A DNA stretch of 25,958 nt from a virus: positions 1-25,958 of IMG/VR virus record IMGVR_UViG_3300021197_000214; one strand, 5' to 3'. Both the position numbers and the translations under genes were made by a program. Each line of letters starts with the position of its first letter. Position 1 is the first letter of the stretch. The notes beneath the pieces are model-generated. The model worked only from the letters and a program-made list of their open reading frames with translations, was not told the origin of the DNA and did not search any database. This document shows, piece by piece, positions 1 to 8,198 of the stretch.

Positions 1-1055
1 CAGGTTATGGGAATTTACCTAATGGTAATTTTAGCCCTGTAATCTATTCTAAAAAAGTACAACTTGCTTTCCGCAAGAGTACTGTATGTGGTGATATCAC
101 CAACTCTGATTATTTTGGCGAGATTGCCTCACAAGGTGACACCGTTAAAATTATTAAAGAACCAGAAATTTCTGTTTCTCAGTATGCACGTGGTACAAAT
201 GTCACAGCGCAAGACTTGGAAGACGAAGATTTCTCTCTTGTTATTGACAAAGCTAATTATTTTGCTTTCAAAATGGATGATATTGAAGAGGCTCACAGCC
301 ACATAAATTTCATGGACCTTGCAACTAATCGTGCTGCATACCGTCTTGCTGACCAACATGACCAAGAAGTTCTTGGCTACATGGCGGGTTACAAACAGTC
401 TTCTTTGCACTCACAAGCTGATGCACTGAACACTACTGTGAACGGTACTAAAGCAGTATCAACTGCTGGTTCTAACGAACTGCTGTCATCTATGCAACTG
501 CATAAAGGTGACTTTGGTAACATTACAACAAGCTCTGCAGCAACACACTCTATTCCTTTGGCTGCACGTTTGCCCGGTGCTACTGCACTTCCAACTGCTA
601 CGGCTTCACCAGCAATGGTTGTTGCTCGTATGGCTCGTTTGCTTGATCAACAGCAAGTTGACAAACAAGGCCGTTGGATTGTAGTTGATCCAGTATTCAT
701 GGAAATTCTTGCTGATGAAGATTCACGCTTCATGAATGCAGACTTCGGTGAATCAGGCGGATTGCGTAATGGTCTTACCATTAACAACTTCCACGGCTTC
801 CGTGTATACTCCTCGTCTAACTTGCCTTCTTTGGGTACTGGACCGGGAACTACTGGTACTGCCAACCAACTGACTAACTTCGGTGTTATCGTAGCTGGTC
901 ATGATTCTGCTGTAGCAACTGCCGAGCAGATCAATAAGACAGAAACATATCGTGACCCTGACAGCTTTGCTGACATTGTTCGTGGTATGCATCTATACGG
1001 TCGTAAGATTCTTCGTCCTGAAGCAATCGTTACTGCCCGTTATAACGCAGCTTAA
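1..1055 (+). CDS. Major capsid protein (HK97-type fold), 5' end missing
   Basis: This is most of a phage major coat protein, which would form the icosahedral shell. The reading frame (codons starting at base 3) is open to the left edge, so the true start lies outside the window; the TTG at 216 is only an internal codon. About 350 codons are present. The visible pattern fits coat proteins: an N-terminal stretch with YSKKVQLAFRKSTV, a central helix region ending near LGYMAGYK, and a C-terminal part with RWIVVDPVFMEIL, a Gly-rich segment, then GFRVYSSSNLP. The last motif, a domain facing the viral interior followed by 'nlP', recurs in HK97-fold coat proteins. It stands first in the visible late operon and is followed 14 bases later by a putative decoration protein. 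Assignment rests on motif memory and gene order, not on a database search. Confidence 0.8.
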   Translation, partial: GYGNLPNGNFSPVIYSKKVQLAFRKSTVCGDITNSDYFGEIASQGDTVKIIKEPEISVSQYARGTNVTAQDLEDEDFSLVIDKANYFAFKMDDIEEAHSHINFMDLATNRAAYRLADQHDQEVLGYMAGYKQSSLHSQADALNTTVNGTKAVSTAGSNELLSSMQLHKGDFGNITTSSAATHSIPLAARLPGATALPTATASPAMVVARMARLLDQQQVDKQGRWIVVDPVFMEILADEDSRFMNADFGESGGLRNGLTINNFHGFRVYSSSNLPSLGTGPGTTGTANQLTNFGVIVAGHDSAVATAEQINKTETYRDPDSFADIVRGMHLYGRKILRPEAIVTARYNAA

Positions 1056-1069
1056 GGGAGTAATATAAT

Positions 1070-1603
1070 ATGGCTACTTATGACATGACTTCCAGTGATA
1101 CTGCTGGCGTTGGGGCAAATATTCTTGCTGTCCCAACCAATGTTGGTAACACTGTACGGACCATTGAAGCAATCTTAGATATTGATGCAATGGTTACTGC
1201 TGGTTACTCTGGCGCAAACGGTGATGTTTTCCAACTTTTGGAAATCCCTGCCGAATCAGTTATCATTGCTGCTGGTGCAGAAATCATGAAATCTTTCACG
1301 ACTTCTTGTACTGCAGACATTGACTTTGGTGGTGGTGATGACATTATTGACGGTGCTGACTTAACTGCTGCTGCTGGTACATACCTTGCAAAAGGTACTA
1401 ACGGCGAAGCTAACGTTGTCAATTCTGCTGATGCATCTACTTTTGCTGCAGAAGCTCTGGCATGTGTTGGTGCTGCTGATACCATTGACGTTACTATTGC
1501 TGGTGCTGCACCTGCTACTGGACGCCTTCGGGTATATGCAGTAGTTGCAGACGTTTCTGCTGCTATGACTGAGGCTGCTGTTGCACAACGTGACCTCATT
1601 TAA
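1070..1603 (+). CDS. Putative capsid decoration / head-associated protein
   Basis: This 177-residue protein directly follows the capsid gene and has a good ribosome site (AAGGGAG) before its ATG. It is rich in Ala, Thr, Gly and Asp, has no membrane segment and no Lys/Arg-rich tail, and looks like an all-beta protein. A central stretch (VFQLLEIPAESVIIAAGAE) matches a pattern I associate with small structural proteins placed next to the coat gene in marine phages. The likely role is to bind the outside of the capsid or the head-tail region. The function is inferred from position and composition; no catalytic residues are visible. Confidence 0.5.
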   Translation: MATYDMTSSDTAGVGANILAVPTNVGNTVRTIEAILDIDAMVTAGYSGANGDVFQLLEIPAESVIIAAGAEIMKSFTTSCTADIDFGGGDDIIDGADLTAAAGTYLAKGTNGEANVVNSADASTFAAEALACVGAADTIDVTIAGAAPATGRLRVYAVVADVSAAMTEAAVAQRDLI

Positions 1604-1619
1604 TAAAACTAAATACTTT

Positions 1620-1642
1620 GGGGCTGGCTATCTGCTGGCCCC
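1620..1642 (+). terminator. Strong hairpin after the capsid genes (possible terminator or RNA-processing site)
   Basis: A 9-bp stem (GGGGCTGGC at 1620-1628 paired with GCTGGCCCC at 1634-1642, two G-U pairs) encloses a 5-base loop. It lies in the 83-base gap between the decoration gene and the neck gene. No run of T follows, so a classic intrinsic terminator is not shown. An attenuator or mRNA 3'-end stabiliser that keeps capsid mRNA high is equally possible; many phages place such an element after the coat gene. Confidence 0.45.
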
Positions 1643-1686
1643 ATTGGTGTATCAAACGTACACTACAAAAAACTCTTGGGGTAAAT

Positions 1687-2622
1687 ATGGCTCTTACTTT
1701 TCTTTCTTTAACTAATAGCGTTATTACACGTATGAACGAAGTGGAGCTAACTTCTAGTAACTTTACAAGTGCTAGGGGTGTACAAATACAATGTAAGAAC
1801 GCAGTTAATGAGTCTATAAGATATATTAATCAACGAGAGTTTGGTTATTCTTTTAATCATGCTACAAATTCTTCTTCCTTAGTAGCAGGTCAATCTCGCT
1901 ATTCTGTTCCTACTAGCACTAAATCTATAGACTACAGTACAGCAAGAATTAAAAAAGACAGTGATTTAAATGTAGCAGGAAATAGTCTTTCAACTCTTAA
2001 TTATAATGAGTACATTGAAAAAGATTATGCCAATCAAGAAGATGACGTAGTAGCAACTACTCTCAACGGATCACATTCTGACAGTGTAGCTACCCTAACA
2101 CTTGCATCTACCACAGGACTTGACTCTACAGGTACAGTACACATTGGTGGAGAGCAGGTAACATATACAGGTATATCTGGCAATGATATCACAGGTTGTA
2201 CACGTGGTGCTAATAGTACTACCGCAGCTACACATGCTGATGGAGTTGCCGTAACACAGTTTGAAGATGGTGGTGTACCTAGAAGCATTATTAGAACTCC
2301 TGATAATAACTATCTTTTACACCCTTATCCAGATAAAGCATATACATTAACTTTTGATTATTACACTTTTCCTTCTGATTTATCTGCTCATGGAGACACA
2401 ACTACTGTTCCTGAAAGATTTGCTCCTGTGGTAGTTGATGGTGCTACTGCATTTGTATATCAATATCGTGGTGAATTAAATCAATACCAATTAAACTTTG
2501 AACGTTTTGAGCAAGGCATTAAAAACATGCAGAGCTTGCTTATTAATAAATATGAATATCTTCGTTCTACTGTAGTTTCTGCTCCAAGAAATTCTTCTAA
2601 CTTTATGTCTGGTGTTATTTAA
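1687..2622 (+). CDS. Neck / head-to-tail adaptor protein
   Basis: The protein has 311 residues. The start at 1687 (MALTFLSLTN) is preferred over an upstream TTG at 1618, because that longer form would run through the 1620-1642 hairpin, and because a GGGG ribosome site sits 7 bases before 1687. Its two ends (residues 1-120 and 195-311) contain alternating helices and strands such as SVITRMNEVEL and LTFDYYTFPS, as expected for adaptor or tail-tube proteins that bridge portal and tail hub. Residues 124-190 form an inserted beta domain with TLASTTGLDSTGTVHIGGEQVT, also present in the next gene. The stop overlaps the next start (TAATG), indicating translational coupling with the tail hub. Confidence 0.6.
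   Translation: MALTFLSLTNSVITRMNEVELTSSNFTSARGVQIQCKNAVNESIRYINQREFGYSFNHATNSSSLVAGQSRYSVPTSTKSIDYSTARIKKDSDLNVAGNSLSTLNYNEYIEKDYANQEDDVVATTLNGSHSDSVATLTLASTTGLDSTGTVHIGGEQVTYTGISGNDITGCTRGANSTTAATHADGVAVTQFEDGGVPRSIIRTPDNNYLLHPYPDKAYTLTFDYYTFPSDLSAHGDTTTVPERFAPVVVDGATAFVYQYRGELNQYQLNFERFEQGIKNMQSLLINKYEYLRSTVVSAPRNSSNFMSGVI
2056..2256 (+). repeat. Inserted beta domain, copy 1 (in neck protein)
   Basis: Residues 124-190 of the neck protein carry the pattern STTG(F/L)-x-S-(S/T)-GT-x-x-I-x-x-E-x-x-TYTG, then TR and (A)AAxHA. The same pattern occurs in the adjacent tail-hub gene at 2913-3116. The two copies are similar in protein but clearly diverged in DNA. Confidence 0.65.
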
Positions 2623-4358
2623 TGCCTGATAGCTCTCAAGTACAACCAGTTGCATTTAACTGTGAGGGCGGTTTAGTTTTAAACCGTTCTAACTTTATTA
2701 TGCAACCGGGAGAGGCACTACAACTAGAAAACTTTGAGCCTGACATTTCAGGTGGCTATAGACGTATTAGTGGCTTTCGTAAATATGTAAATGCTGTTGT
2801 ACCTCACACTAGCTCTAGTTCTGAATCACTACTAATGATTGCTAACTTTGACAATAAAGTATTAGCAGCTAGAGGTGAAAAGATATTTAGTTCTGCTTCT
2901 GCTGAGTTATCTATTGCTATTGCAGCAGATACAAGCATGACAGGATCAGGTACTATTACTGTACCATCTACTACAGGTTTTTCTTCTAGTGGTACACTAC
3001 AGATTAACTCAGAAATATTTACTTACACAGGTAAAACATCTACTACTTTTACAGGCGTAACTAGGGCTGTATCTTCTACTGCAGCAGCACATGCTAAACT
3101 TGATGTAGTATCAGAAAGCTGGACTGTTAGAGATACAGGCAGAACCAGTGCTGCAAAGTACCACTTTGAAAGATATAACTTTGACGGTAACGAAAAGATT
3201 ATTTGTGTAGATGGGGTCAATGCTCCTGTAATATTTAACACTTCTATGGCAGCAGCAGATGTTAGTGATAGTAGTGTAGCAGGTGCTACTGTTGTAGCTG
3301 CATATAGAAACCATATGTTTTACGGTGGTAAGTCTACTACACCACAAGAGGTAGTATTTAGTGAGCCATTTAATGAAGATGGATTTAATAGTGGTCAAGG
3401 TGCAGGTAGTATCAAGGTTGACGATACAGTAGTTGCACTAAAGGTTTTCCGTGATAGCTTGTTTATCTTTTGTGAAAACAGAATATTTAAACTTACTGGT
3501 TCTAGTTCTTCTGACTTTTCTGTACAACCTGTTACTAGAAACATTGGTTGCATTAACAGCTTTACCGTACAGGAATTTGCAGGTGACTTAATCTTCCTTG
3601 GTCCTGATGGATTACGTACTGTTGCTGCGACTGCACGTATTGGTGATACTGAACTCGGTACAATTAGTAAGAATATCCAGACTGTATTTGATGAAAACAT
3701 TAAAGATGCTGGATCGTTTGACTCCGTAGTTATACCCGATAAGACCCAATACCGCATATTCTTTACTAAAGATGGGCAAGGACAAACACTATCTAAAGGT
3801 GCTATCTGTGTTCTTAAAAAGGAAGCATTTGAGTTTTCTGAAACAAGAGGCATACAGGTAGCTTGTACGGATACCTTTGTTGAGTCAGGTGATGTAATTG
3901 TCCTACATGGTGACACTACAGGATTTATACAAAGACAAGAATCAGGTAATGACTTTGATGGTACAGCTATCTTAGGTAGATACAGAAGTCCTGACATGAG
4001 CTTTGGAGACAGTGGTATCCGTAAGCACATGCAACGGGTTATCATTAACTACAAACCAGAAGCAGACATTGATGCTGACCTTATTCTTAGATACGACAAC
4101 GAAGATACAGATTCTGCTAGACCTGCAAACTACCCACTAGATACAGCTAACGTGGCTGCACAGTATGGTTCTGCTACGTACAGCACACAAGGCAGTGCAA
4201 CACAGTTTGTTTATGGTGGGCCAACACAACCCCTTGTACGTCAACCAGTAGAAGGTTCTGGTTTTTCAGTTGCATTAAAAGTAGAAGACGGTGGTACTAC
4301 TGCCCCGTACTCACTTAAAGGGTTTCAGCTAGAATATCAATTAGGAGCAAGACGTTAG
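2622..4358 (+). CDS. Tail hub / DNA stabilisation protein 1 (P22 gp10-like)
   Basis: This 578-residue protein begins with GGLVLNRSNFIMQPGEALQL, then NFEPDISGGYRRISGF. That opening resembles the gp10-type 'packaged DNA stabilisation' or nozzle proteins of short-tailed phages, which close the tail channel and carry the fibres. Residues 98-165 hold the inserted beta domain shared with the neck protein. The remainder is beta-rich and propeller-like (for example VVAAYRNHMFYGG and DSLFIFCENRIFKLTGSS). It is coupled to the neck gene (TAATG) and abuts the proximal fibre gene. A second protein of the same general type is encoded at 12688-14598, which is unexpected in one virion. Family assignment is from sequence pattern and position. 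Confidence 0.65.
   Translation: MPDSSQVQPVAFNCEGGLVLNRSNFIMQPGEALQLENFEPDISGGYRRISGFRKYVNAVVPHTSSSSESLLMIANFDNKVLAARGEKIFSSASAELSIAIAADTSMTGSGTITVPSTTGFSSSGTLQINSEIFTYTGKTSTTFTGVTRAVSSTAAAHAKLDVVSESWTVRDTGRTSAAKYHFERYNFDGNEKIICVDGVNAPVIFNTSMAAADVSDSSVAGATVVAAYRNHMFYGGKSTTPQEVVFSEPFNEDGFNSGQGAGSIKVDDTVVALKVFRDSLFIFCENRIFKLTGSSSSDFSVQPVTRNIGCINSFTVQEFAGDLIFLGPDGLRTVAATARIGDTELGTISKNIQTVFDENIKDAGSFDSVVIPDKTQYRIFFTKDGQGQTLSKGAICVLKKEAFEFSETRGIQVACTDTFVESGDVIVLHGDTTGFIQRQESGNDFDGTAILGRYRSPDMSFGDSGIRKHMQRVIINYKPEADIDADLILRYDNEDTDSARPANYPLDTANVAAQYGSATYSTQGSATQFVYGGPTQPLVRQPVEGSGFSVALKVEDGGTTAPYSLKGFQLEYQLGARR
2913..3116 (+). repeat. Inserted beta domain, copy 2 (in tail hub 1)
   Basis: Residues 98-165 of the tail-hub protein repeat the domain seen at 2056-2256: STTGFSSSGTLQI, EIFTYTG, TGVTR and AAAHA occur in the same order and with nearly the same spacing. 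Confidence 0.65.
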
Positions 4359-6101
4359 ATGGGTGCTACATATTCAAGACAATCATCATATACAGATGGC
4401 GATACAATTACGGCGGCTCACACTAACAATGAGTTTGATCAGCTATTAGCTGCCTTTGCCGCAAGTACAGGCCACACACATGACGGGACTACTGCAGAAG
4501 GTGGTCCTATTACTAAGCTACTTGGTACATCTATTACGATGGGTGACGGTACTGCAGGTACAGACATTACAGTAACCTTTGATGGTGAAAGTAATGACGG
4601 TGTATTTAAGTGGATGGAGGATGAGGATTACTTTGAGTTTTCTGATGATATACTTATTGCGGCTGCGGAAAAGTTACAGTTTCGTGATAGTGCTATCTAT
4701 ATTAATTCTAGTACTGACGGGCAGCTTGACCTTGTAGCTGACACAGAGATACAGATTGCAGCTACTACTATAGATATAAATGGTGCTGCTGATATATCAG
4801 GTAATTTAGCTGTTGGTGGTAATCTTACTGTAACAGGTACTACTACCTTTAATGGTGGTACGATTACAATGGGTGATGCAGCTACTGACAATGTTGTGTT
4901 TGGTGCTGATGTAAACTCAAGTATTATTCCTAATACAGATAGTTCCTTTGATCTTGGTTCGTCTAGTCAAGAATGGCGTGACTTGTACATTGATGGTACA
5001 GCCTACGTAGATGCTATTAACTATAATGGTACAGCTATCTCAGCTACTGCTGCTGAACTTAATATTATGGATGGTGTAACTGCTACAACAGCAGAACTAA
5101 ACCTTATGGACGGTGTTACTGCCACTACTGCAGAATTAAACATCATGGATGGGGTAACAGCAACTGCTGCTGAGTTAAACATTCTTGATGCTAGTGGTAG
5201 TACAATAGGCAGTCTATCAGAAATTAGTACTATTGCTAATGATGATGTATTTCTTGCATTAGATACTTCTGGTGGTGGCATAAAGAAAGTTTCAAGAAGT
5301 ACTGTAGTATCTGGCCTTGCTACCTCTAGTGCTATTTCTAATGTAGCAGAAGACAGTACCCCACAGTTAGGTGGAAATCTAGACCTTAATGGCAATGACA
5401 TTGTTACTACTTCTAATGCTACACTAGACCTAGCACCTAATGGTACAGGTACTGTTGTTGTACGGGGTAACACTAACTCAGGTGCTGTTGTATTTAACTG
5501 TGAAAGTAACAGCCACGGTCAAAAAGTATATGGTCAACCACACTCAGCAGGGGTAACTAATACTCTTATGTTACCTGCTGGTGCTAACTCTACTTTAGTA
5601 TCACTTGTATCTACAGACACACTTACAAATAAAACACTAACCTCTCCTAAGATTAACGAAGATGTAGCAGTAACTTCAACAGCTACTGAGATTAATATAA
5701 TGGATGGGGATACTTCTGCAGGTACTACGGCTGTAGCTGGTGGTGACGGTATTGTTACTAATGATGGTGGCACTATGCGTCAAACTACAGTAGATACCTT
5801 TGATACATACCTGTCAGCTACTACTAAGACACTTACAAACAAAACACTTACTACACCTACTCTTACTACCCCAATAGCAAATGCAGGGGTTCAGCTAAAG
5901 AATGGTTCTACCTCTGCAGGGTTCCTTGAGTTCTTTGAGGATAGTGATAACGGTACAAACAAAGTAACACTTATTGGTCCTGCATCTACTGCAGATATTA
6001 CCTTGACATTACCTAGTACTGCTGGTACACTTGCAACTACCGCATCAGTAACTACAGTAGCACAAGATGAAGCAACAGCTTTAGCAATCGCCCTTGGATA
6101 A
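4359..6101 (+). CDS. Large proximal tail fibre protein
   Basis: The 580-residue protein starts directly at the end of the hub gene. Residues 1-50 (MGATYSRQSSYTDGDTITAA, then GHTHDG) form the kind of N-terminus that attaches a fibre to the tail. Residues 140-215 contain ADISGNLAVGGNLTVTGTTT and SIIPNTDSSFDLGSSSQEW, both typical of marine phage fibres. Residues 229-279 are four tandem copies of TAT(T/A)AELNIMDGV, and later parts carry TNKTLTSPKI / TNKTLTTPTL units, giving a repetitive trimeric shaft. Residues 453-486 resemble the linker of the following fibre genes (GDGIVTNDGGTMR). There is no metal-binding GxHxH series at the C-terminus, so receptor binding may be left to the distal fibres downstream. 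Confidence 0.75.
   Translation: MGATYSRQSSYTDGDTITAAHTNNEFDQLLAAFAASTGHTHDGTTAEGGPITKLLGTSITMGDGTAGTDITVTFDGESNDGVFKWMEDEDYFEFSDDILIAAAEKLQFRDSAIYINSSTDGQLDLVADTEIQIAATTIDINGAADISGNLAVGGNLTVTGTTTFNGGTITMGDAATDNVVFGADVNSSIIPNTDSSFDLGSSSQEWRDLYIDGTAYVDAINYNGTAISATAAELNIMDGVTATTAELNLMDGVTATTAELNIMDGVTATAAELNILDASGSTIGSLSEISTIANDDVFLALDTSGGGIKKVSRSTVVSGLATSSAISNVAEDSTPQLGGNLDLNGNDIVTTSNATLDLAPNGTGTVVVRGNTNSGAVVFNCESNSHGQKVYGQPHSAGVTNTLMLPAGANSTLVSLVSTDTLTNKTLTSPKINEDVAVTSTATEINIMDGDTSAGTTAVAGGDGIVTNDGGTMRQTTVDTFDTYLSATTKTLTNKTLTTPTLTTPIANAGVQLKNGSTSAGFLEFFEDSDNGTNKVTLIGPASTADITLTLPSTAGTLATTASVTTVAQDEATALAIALG
5043..5195 (+). repeat. Tandem 13-residue fibre-shaft repeat
   Basis: Four consecutive units of the form A-T-(A/T)-A-E-L-N-(I/L)-(M/L)-D-G-V-T (39 bases each, last one degenerate) lie in residues 229-279 of the proximal fibre. 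The units differ mostly at third codon positions. Such repeats form the elongated shaft of trimeric fibres. Confidence 0.85.
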
Positions 6102-6113
6102 GGAAACAAATTA

Positions 6114-6470
6114 ATGGCAAATACATTCAAGACAATTACAAGGGACGTTGCACCAGCTAGTGCAGGTACTCCTGAAACAATATATACTACCCAATCAAGT
6201 ACTAGGGCTATCATCTTAGGACTTACTCTAGCTAACGTACACACCTCTCAGGTTACAGCAAGTGTAACTTTAGTTAGTACAACTACACAAACAAGTCAAA
6301 CACAAAACACTACAGCACACTTAGTTAAAGATGCAGCTATACCAGTAGGATCATCCCTGTCTGTACTAGACGGTAAGGTTGTTCTTAACGCAGGTGACAT
6401 TATTAAGGTAGACTGTAGTGTAGCAGATAAAGTCTCAGTGATTATGAGCTATATGGAGATTGACAGCTAA
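6114..6470 (+). CDS. Small beta-rich tail accessory protein, copy 1
   Basis: This 118-residue protein has an AAGGAAACA ribosome site and sits between the proximal fibre and the fibre array. It is Thr/Ser-rich and predicted all-beta, with no signal peptide or membrane segment. Its layout (MANTFK, then ETIYTT-S-T, a central strand region, AGDIIKV, and a terminal SYMEIDS) matches the protein at 14783-15112 (MANNYK, VLYTT-S-T, EDEIIKV, ASLLEIS). I infer one family with two members here, each downstream of a gp10-like hub. A structural role at the tail tip or fibre base is likely; no specific function is known to me. The stop overlaps the next start (TAATG). Confidence 0.6.
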   Translation: MANTFKTITRDVAPASAGTPETIYTTQSSTRAIILGLTLANVHTSQVTASVTLVSTTTQTSQTQNTTAHLVKDAAIPVGSSLSVLDGKVVLNAGDIIKVDCSVADKVSVIMSYMEIDS

Positions 6471-7180
6471 TGAGTAGGCAAGAGAAACTAGCTGCATTAG
6501 CAAGCACTGGTGTAACAAAAGCTGAACTAGATAACATAGACGGTGGTACAGCCAGAGGCACAACTGCTATTGCTGACGGTGATGGTGTCTTGATCAACGA
6601 TGCTGGCACTATGCGTATGACTAGTGTTGAGACTATGGCTACTTATATTGGCACTAAAGTTGGTGGTTTAACTGAGTATATTGCTTCTGTTACAGCTAGT
6701 AATTCCGCAAACATTAGTTTTACAGGATTTGATAATAGCAAATATGTCAGATACTTTTTTGTTTTTGATCGTTTAATGCCAGCAAGTAACGGTGCATCAA
6801 TTTATTGTCGAACAAGCAGTAATGGCGGCAGTAGCTATGACAGTGGTAGTACTGATTATCATGGATTTAACGGTACTACTGATTCTGCACAAATTGATAT
6901 TCTTACTGGCAATGGTATAGGCGGTGACACAAACGAGGATGGTATGAGTGTAATTGTTCAAGTTTACCAGCCGCATAACACTGCAGTTGCAACGTCAGTT
7001 TATCCAAATGAGGGTGTTTGGGTTAATACGGAACCCATGGCGTATTATCGGGCTGACTATACGGGGTCACTCGGCGGTATTCGTGCAGTAGCAGCTAACG
7101 TAAATGCTATTCAGTTTTATTTTTCAACAGGTAATATGGCTTCTGGAAATATAAAAATGTACGGAATTAAAGAATCATAA
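6470..7180 (+). CDS. Fibre array member 1 (receptor-binding candidate)
   Basis: This 236-residue fibre protein is coupled to the preceding gene by TAATG. Residues 1-65 are a linker of the array type, but diverged: ELDNIDGGTARGTTAIADGD, INDAGTMRM and YIGTK. From about residue 80 comes a beta-sandwich-like domain: ISFTGFDNSKYVRYFFVF, then CRTSSNGGSSYDSG, ending with GNIKMYGIKES. The same domain, with different surface-like stretches, ends the next two fibres. I infer a short side fibre or tip with a receptor-binding domain. Which chain binds which surface molecule cannot be read from the sequence. Confidence 0.65.
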   Translation: MSRQEKLAALASTGVTKAELDNIDGGTARGTTAIADGDGVLINDAGTMRMTSVETMATYIGTKVGGLTEYIASVTASNSANISFTGFDNSKYVRYFFVFDRLMPASNGASIYCRTSSNGGSSYDSGSTDYHGFNGTTDSAQIDILTGNGIGGDTNEDGMSVIVQVYQPHNTAVATSVYPNEGVWVNTEPMAYYRADYTGSLGGIRAVAANVNAIQFYFSTGNMASGNIKMYGIKES

Positions 7181-7204
7181 CACAACAACAAAGGAAAAGC
7201 AGAA

Positions 7205-7486
7205 ATGCCAAGATATCATAATATTAACGGAGAAATGGTTCAGTTCACAGCAGCAGAAGAAACTGCCCGTGATGCTGAGGAACAAGCATGGGCTGATGGT
7301 GCAGACACCCGTGCTGCTGTAGCTGTTCGTGAGGAACGGGATGCACTACTAGCTGCTACCGATTGGATGGGCAACAGTGATGTAACCATGTCTAGTGCAT
7401 GGACTACTTATCGTGCAGCACTACGGGACGTACCAGCACAGAGTGGCTTCCCTAATAGTATTACGTGGCCTACCAAGCCTAGCTAA
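7205..7486 (+). CDS. Phage tail assembly chaperone-like protein
   Basis: The 93-residue protein has an N-terminal segment that may be an adaptor (MPRYHNINGEMVQFTAAEE), an acidic Ala-rich helix, and a C-terminus with the hallmark pattern RDALLAATDWM ... AWTTYRAALRDVPAQSGFP ... WPTKP. The pattern R-x-x-LL-x-x-(T/S)-DW ... YR-x-x-LRD-(I/V/L)-P-x-x-x-x-P corresponds to the phage tail assembly chaperone family (Pfam Phage_tail_APC as I remember it). Such proteins are usually encoded next to fibre genes and are thought to help fibre folding or attachment. Here it lies inside the fibre array, between members 1 and 2. Confidence 0.7.
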   Translation: MPRYHNINGEMVQFTAAEETARDAEEQAWADGADTRAAVAVREERDALLAATDWMGNSDVTMSSAWTTYRAALRDVPAQSGFPNSITWPTKPS

Positions 7487-7496
7487 AGGATAGAAC

Positions 7497-8189
7497 ATGA
7501 CTAAAGCAAGAGATACAGCAAACCTTACTGGTAGTGGGGTAGGTCTGTCACTACTAGACATTGATGCAGGTACAGATATTGGTGCTGCTCTTGTAGATGC
7601 TGACCTTATGATTGTAGACGATGGGGCAGGTGGTACTAACCGCAAGGCTACCATGAGTAGATTAGCTACTTATATGGGAACTAAAATTGGTGGTGGGTTA
7701 GAGTTTATAGCCTCTAGTGGGGCTATAAGTGATGGTACAGCTAGTGTAGCATTTACAGGTTTTGATGCATCTAAATATGACTCTTATAAGTTTTATCTTT
7801 TAAATGTAGTTCCTGTTAATGATAATGTAGATTTTTTCGGTAGAGTAAGTGTAAATGGCGGTGGTGCTTATGATAGCACAAGTGGTAATTACCGCACTAC
7901 GGGCAATCAAGCTGGTATTTATCTTGGCGTATTGGGTGGAGCTTCTGGGGATACAACAGGAGTTAGTGGAGAAATGACAGCACTTAATCCCGCATCTACT
8001 TCTGGATATAGAATTTTTACTGTAAATACTGGGTATGAAACACCAACTACCACAAGTATTGATGATGTTGGTGATGCTCAAGGTTACATAGCAAATGAAG
8101 GCACTGCTATTAATGCAATAAAATTTGAAATGGCTAGTGGTAATATTGAGTCGGGTGAAATCACCATGTTCGGAATAGTTAATTCATAA
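7497..8189 (+). CDS. Fibre array member 2 (receptor-binding candidate)
   Basis: The protein has 230 residues and an AAAGGA ribosome site. Residues 1-20 are a short N-terminal segment (MTKARDTANLTGSGVGLSLL). Residues 21-72 are the array linker (DIDAGTDIGAALVDADL through TKIGGGLEFIA). The C-terminal domain runs from AFTGFDASKYDSYKFYLL through GRVSVNGGGAYDSTSGNYR to GEITMFGIVNS and is homologous to the tips of members 1 and 3. The N-terminus is much shorter than in members 3 and 4, so this chain may attach in a different way or pair with another fibre. Confidence 0.7.
   Translation: MTKARDTANLTGSGVGLSLLDIDAGTDIGAALVDADLMIVDDGAGGTNRKATMSRLATYMGTKIGGGLEFIASSGAISDGTASVAFTGFDASKYDSYKFYLLNVVPVNDNVDFFGRVSVNGGGAYDSTSGNYRTTGNQAGIYLGVLGGASGDTTGVSGEMTALNPASTSGYRIFTVNTGYETPTTTSIDDVGDAQGYIANEGTAINAIKFEMASGNIESGEITMFGIVNS
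7557..7712 (+). repeat. Array linker cassette, copy A
   Basis: Fifty-two codons encode the linker DIDAGTDIGAALVDADL ... RKATMSRLATYMGTK ... LEFIA. Compared codon by codon with copy B (8577-8732), 28 codons differ, but only one changes the amino acid (Ala to Gly at the fourth codon). Confidence 0.9.
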
Positions 8190-8196
8190 GGAAACA
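8139..8196 (+). repeat. Conserved 3' junction of fibre gene, copy 1
   Basis: A 58-base segment covers the end of fibre member 2, its stop codon and the AAGGAAACA ribosome site of the next gene. It matches 9165-9222 at 52 of 58 positions, with the last 22 bases (8175-8196) identical. Confidence 0.85.
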
Positions 8197-8198
8197 AT

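Noticed and set aside
216-1055. Capsid gene starting at TTG 216
   Set aside because: The same frame is open with good coding character back to base 3, so 216 is an internal Leu codon and the gene continues past the left edge.
3395-4045. 216-codon minus-strand open frame opposite hub 1
   Set aside because: It lies inside a well-supported gene of the late operon on the other strand, and its composition is that of an antisense reading.
5043-5195. CRISPR-like array
   Set aside because: The repeats are contiguous, in frame and encode a fibre shaft; there are no spacers.
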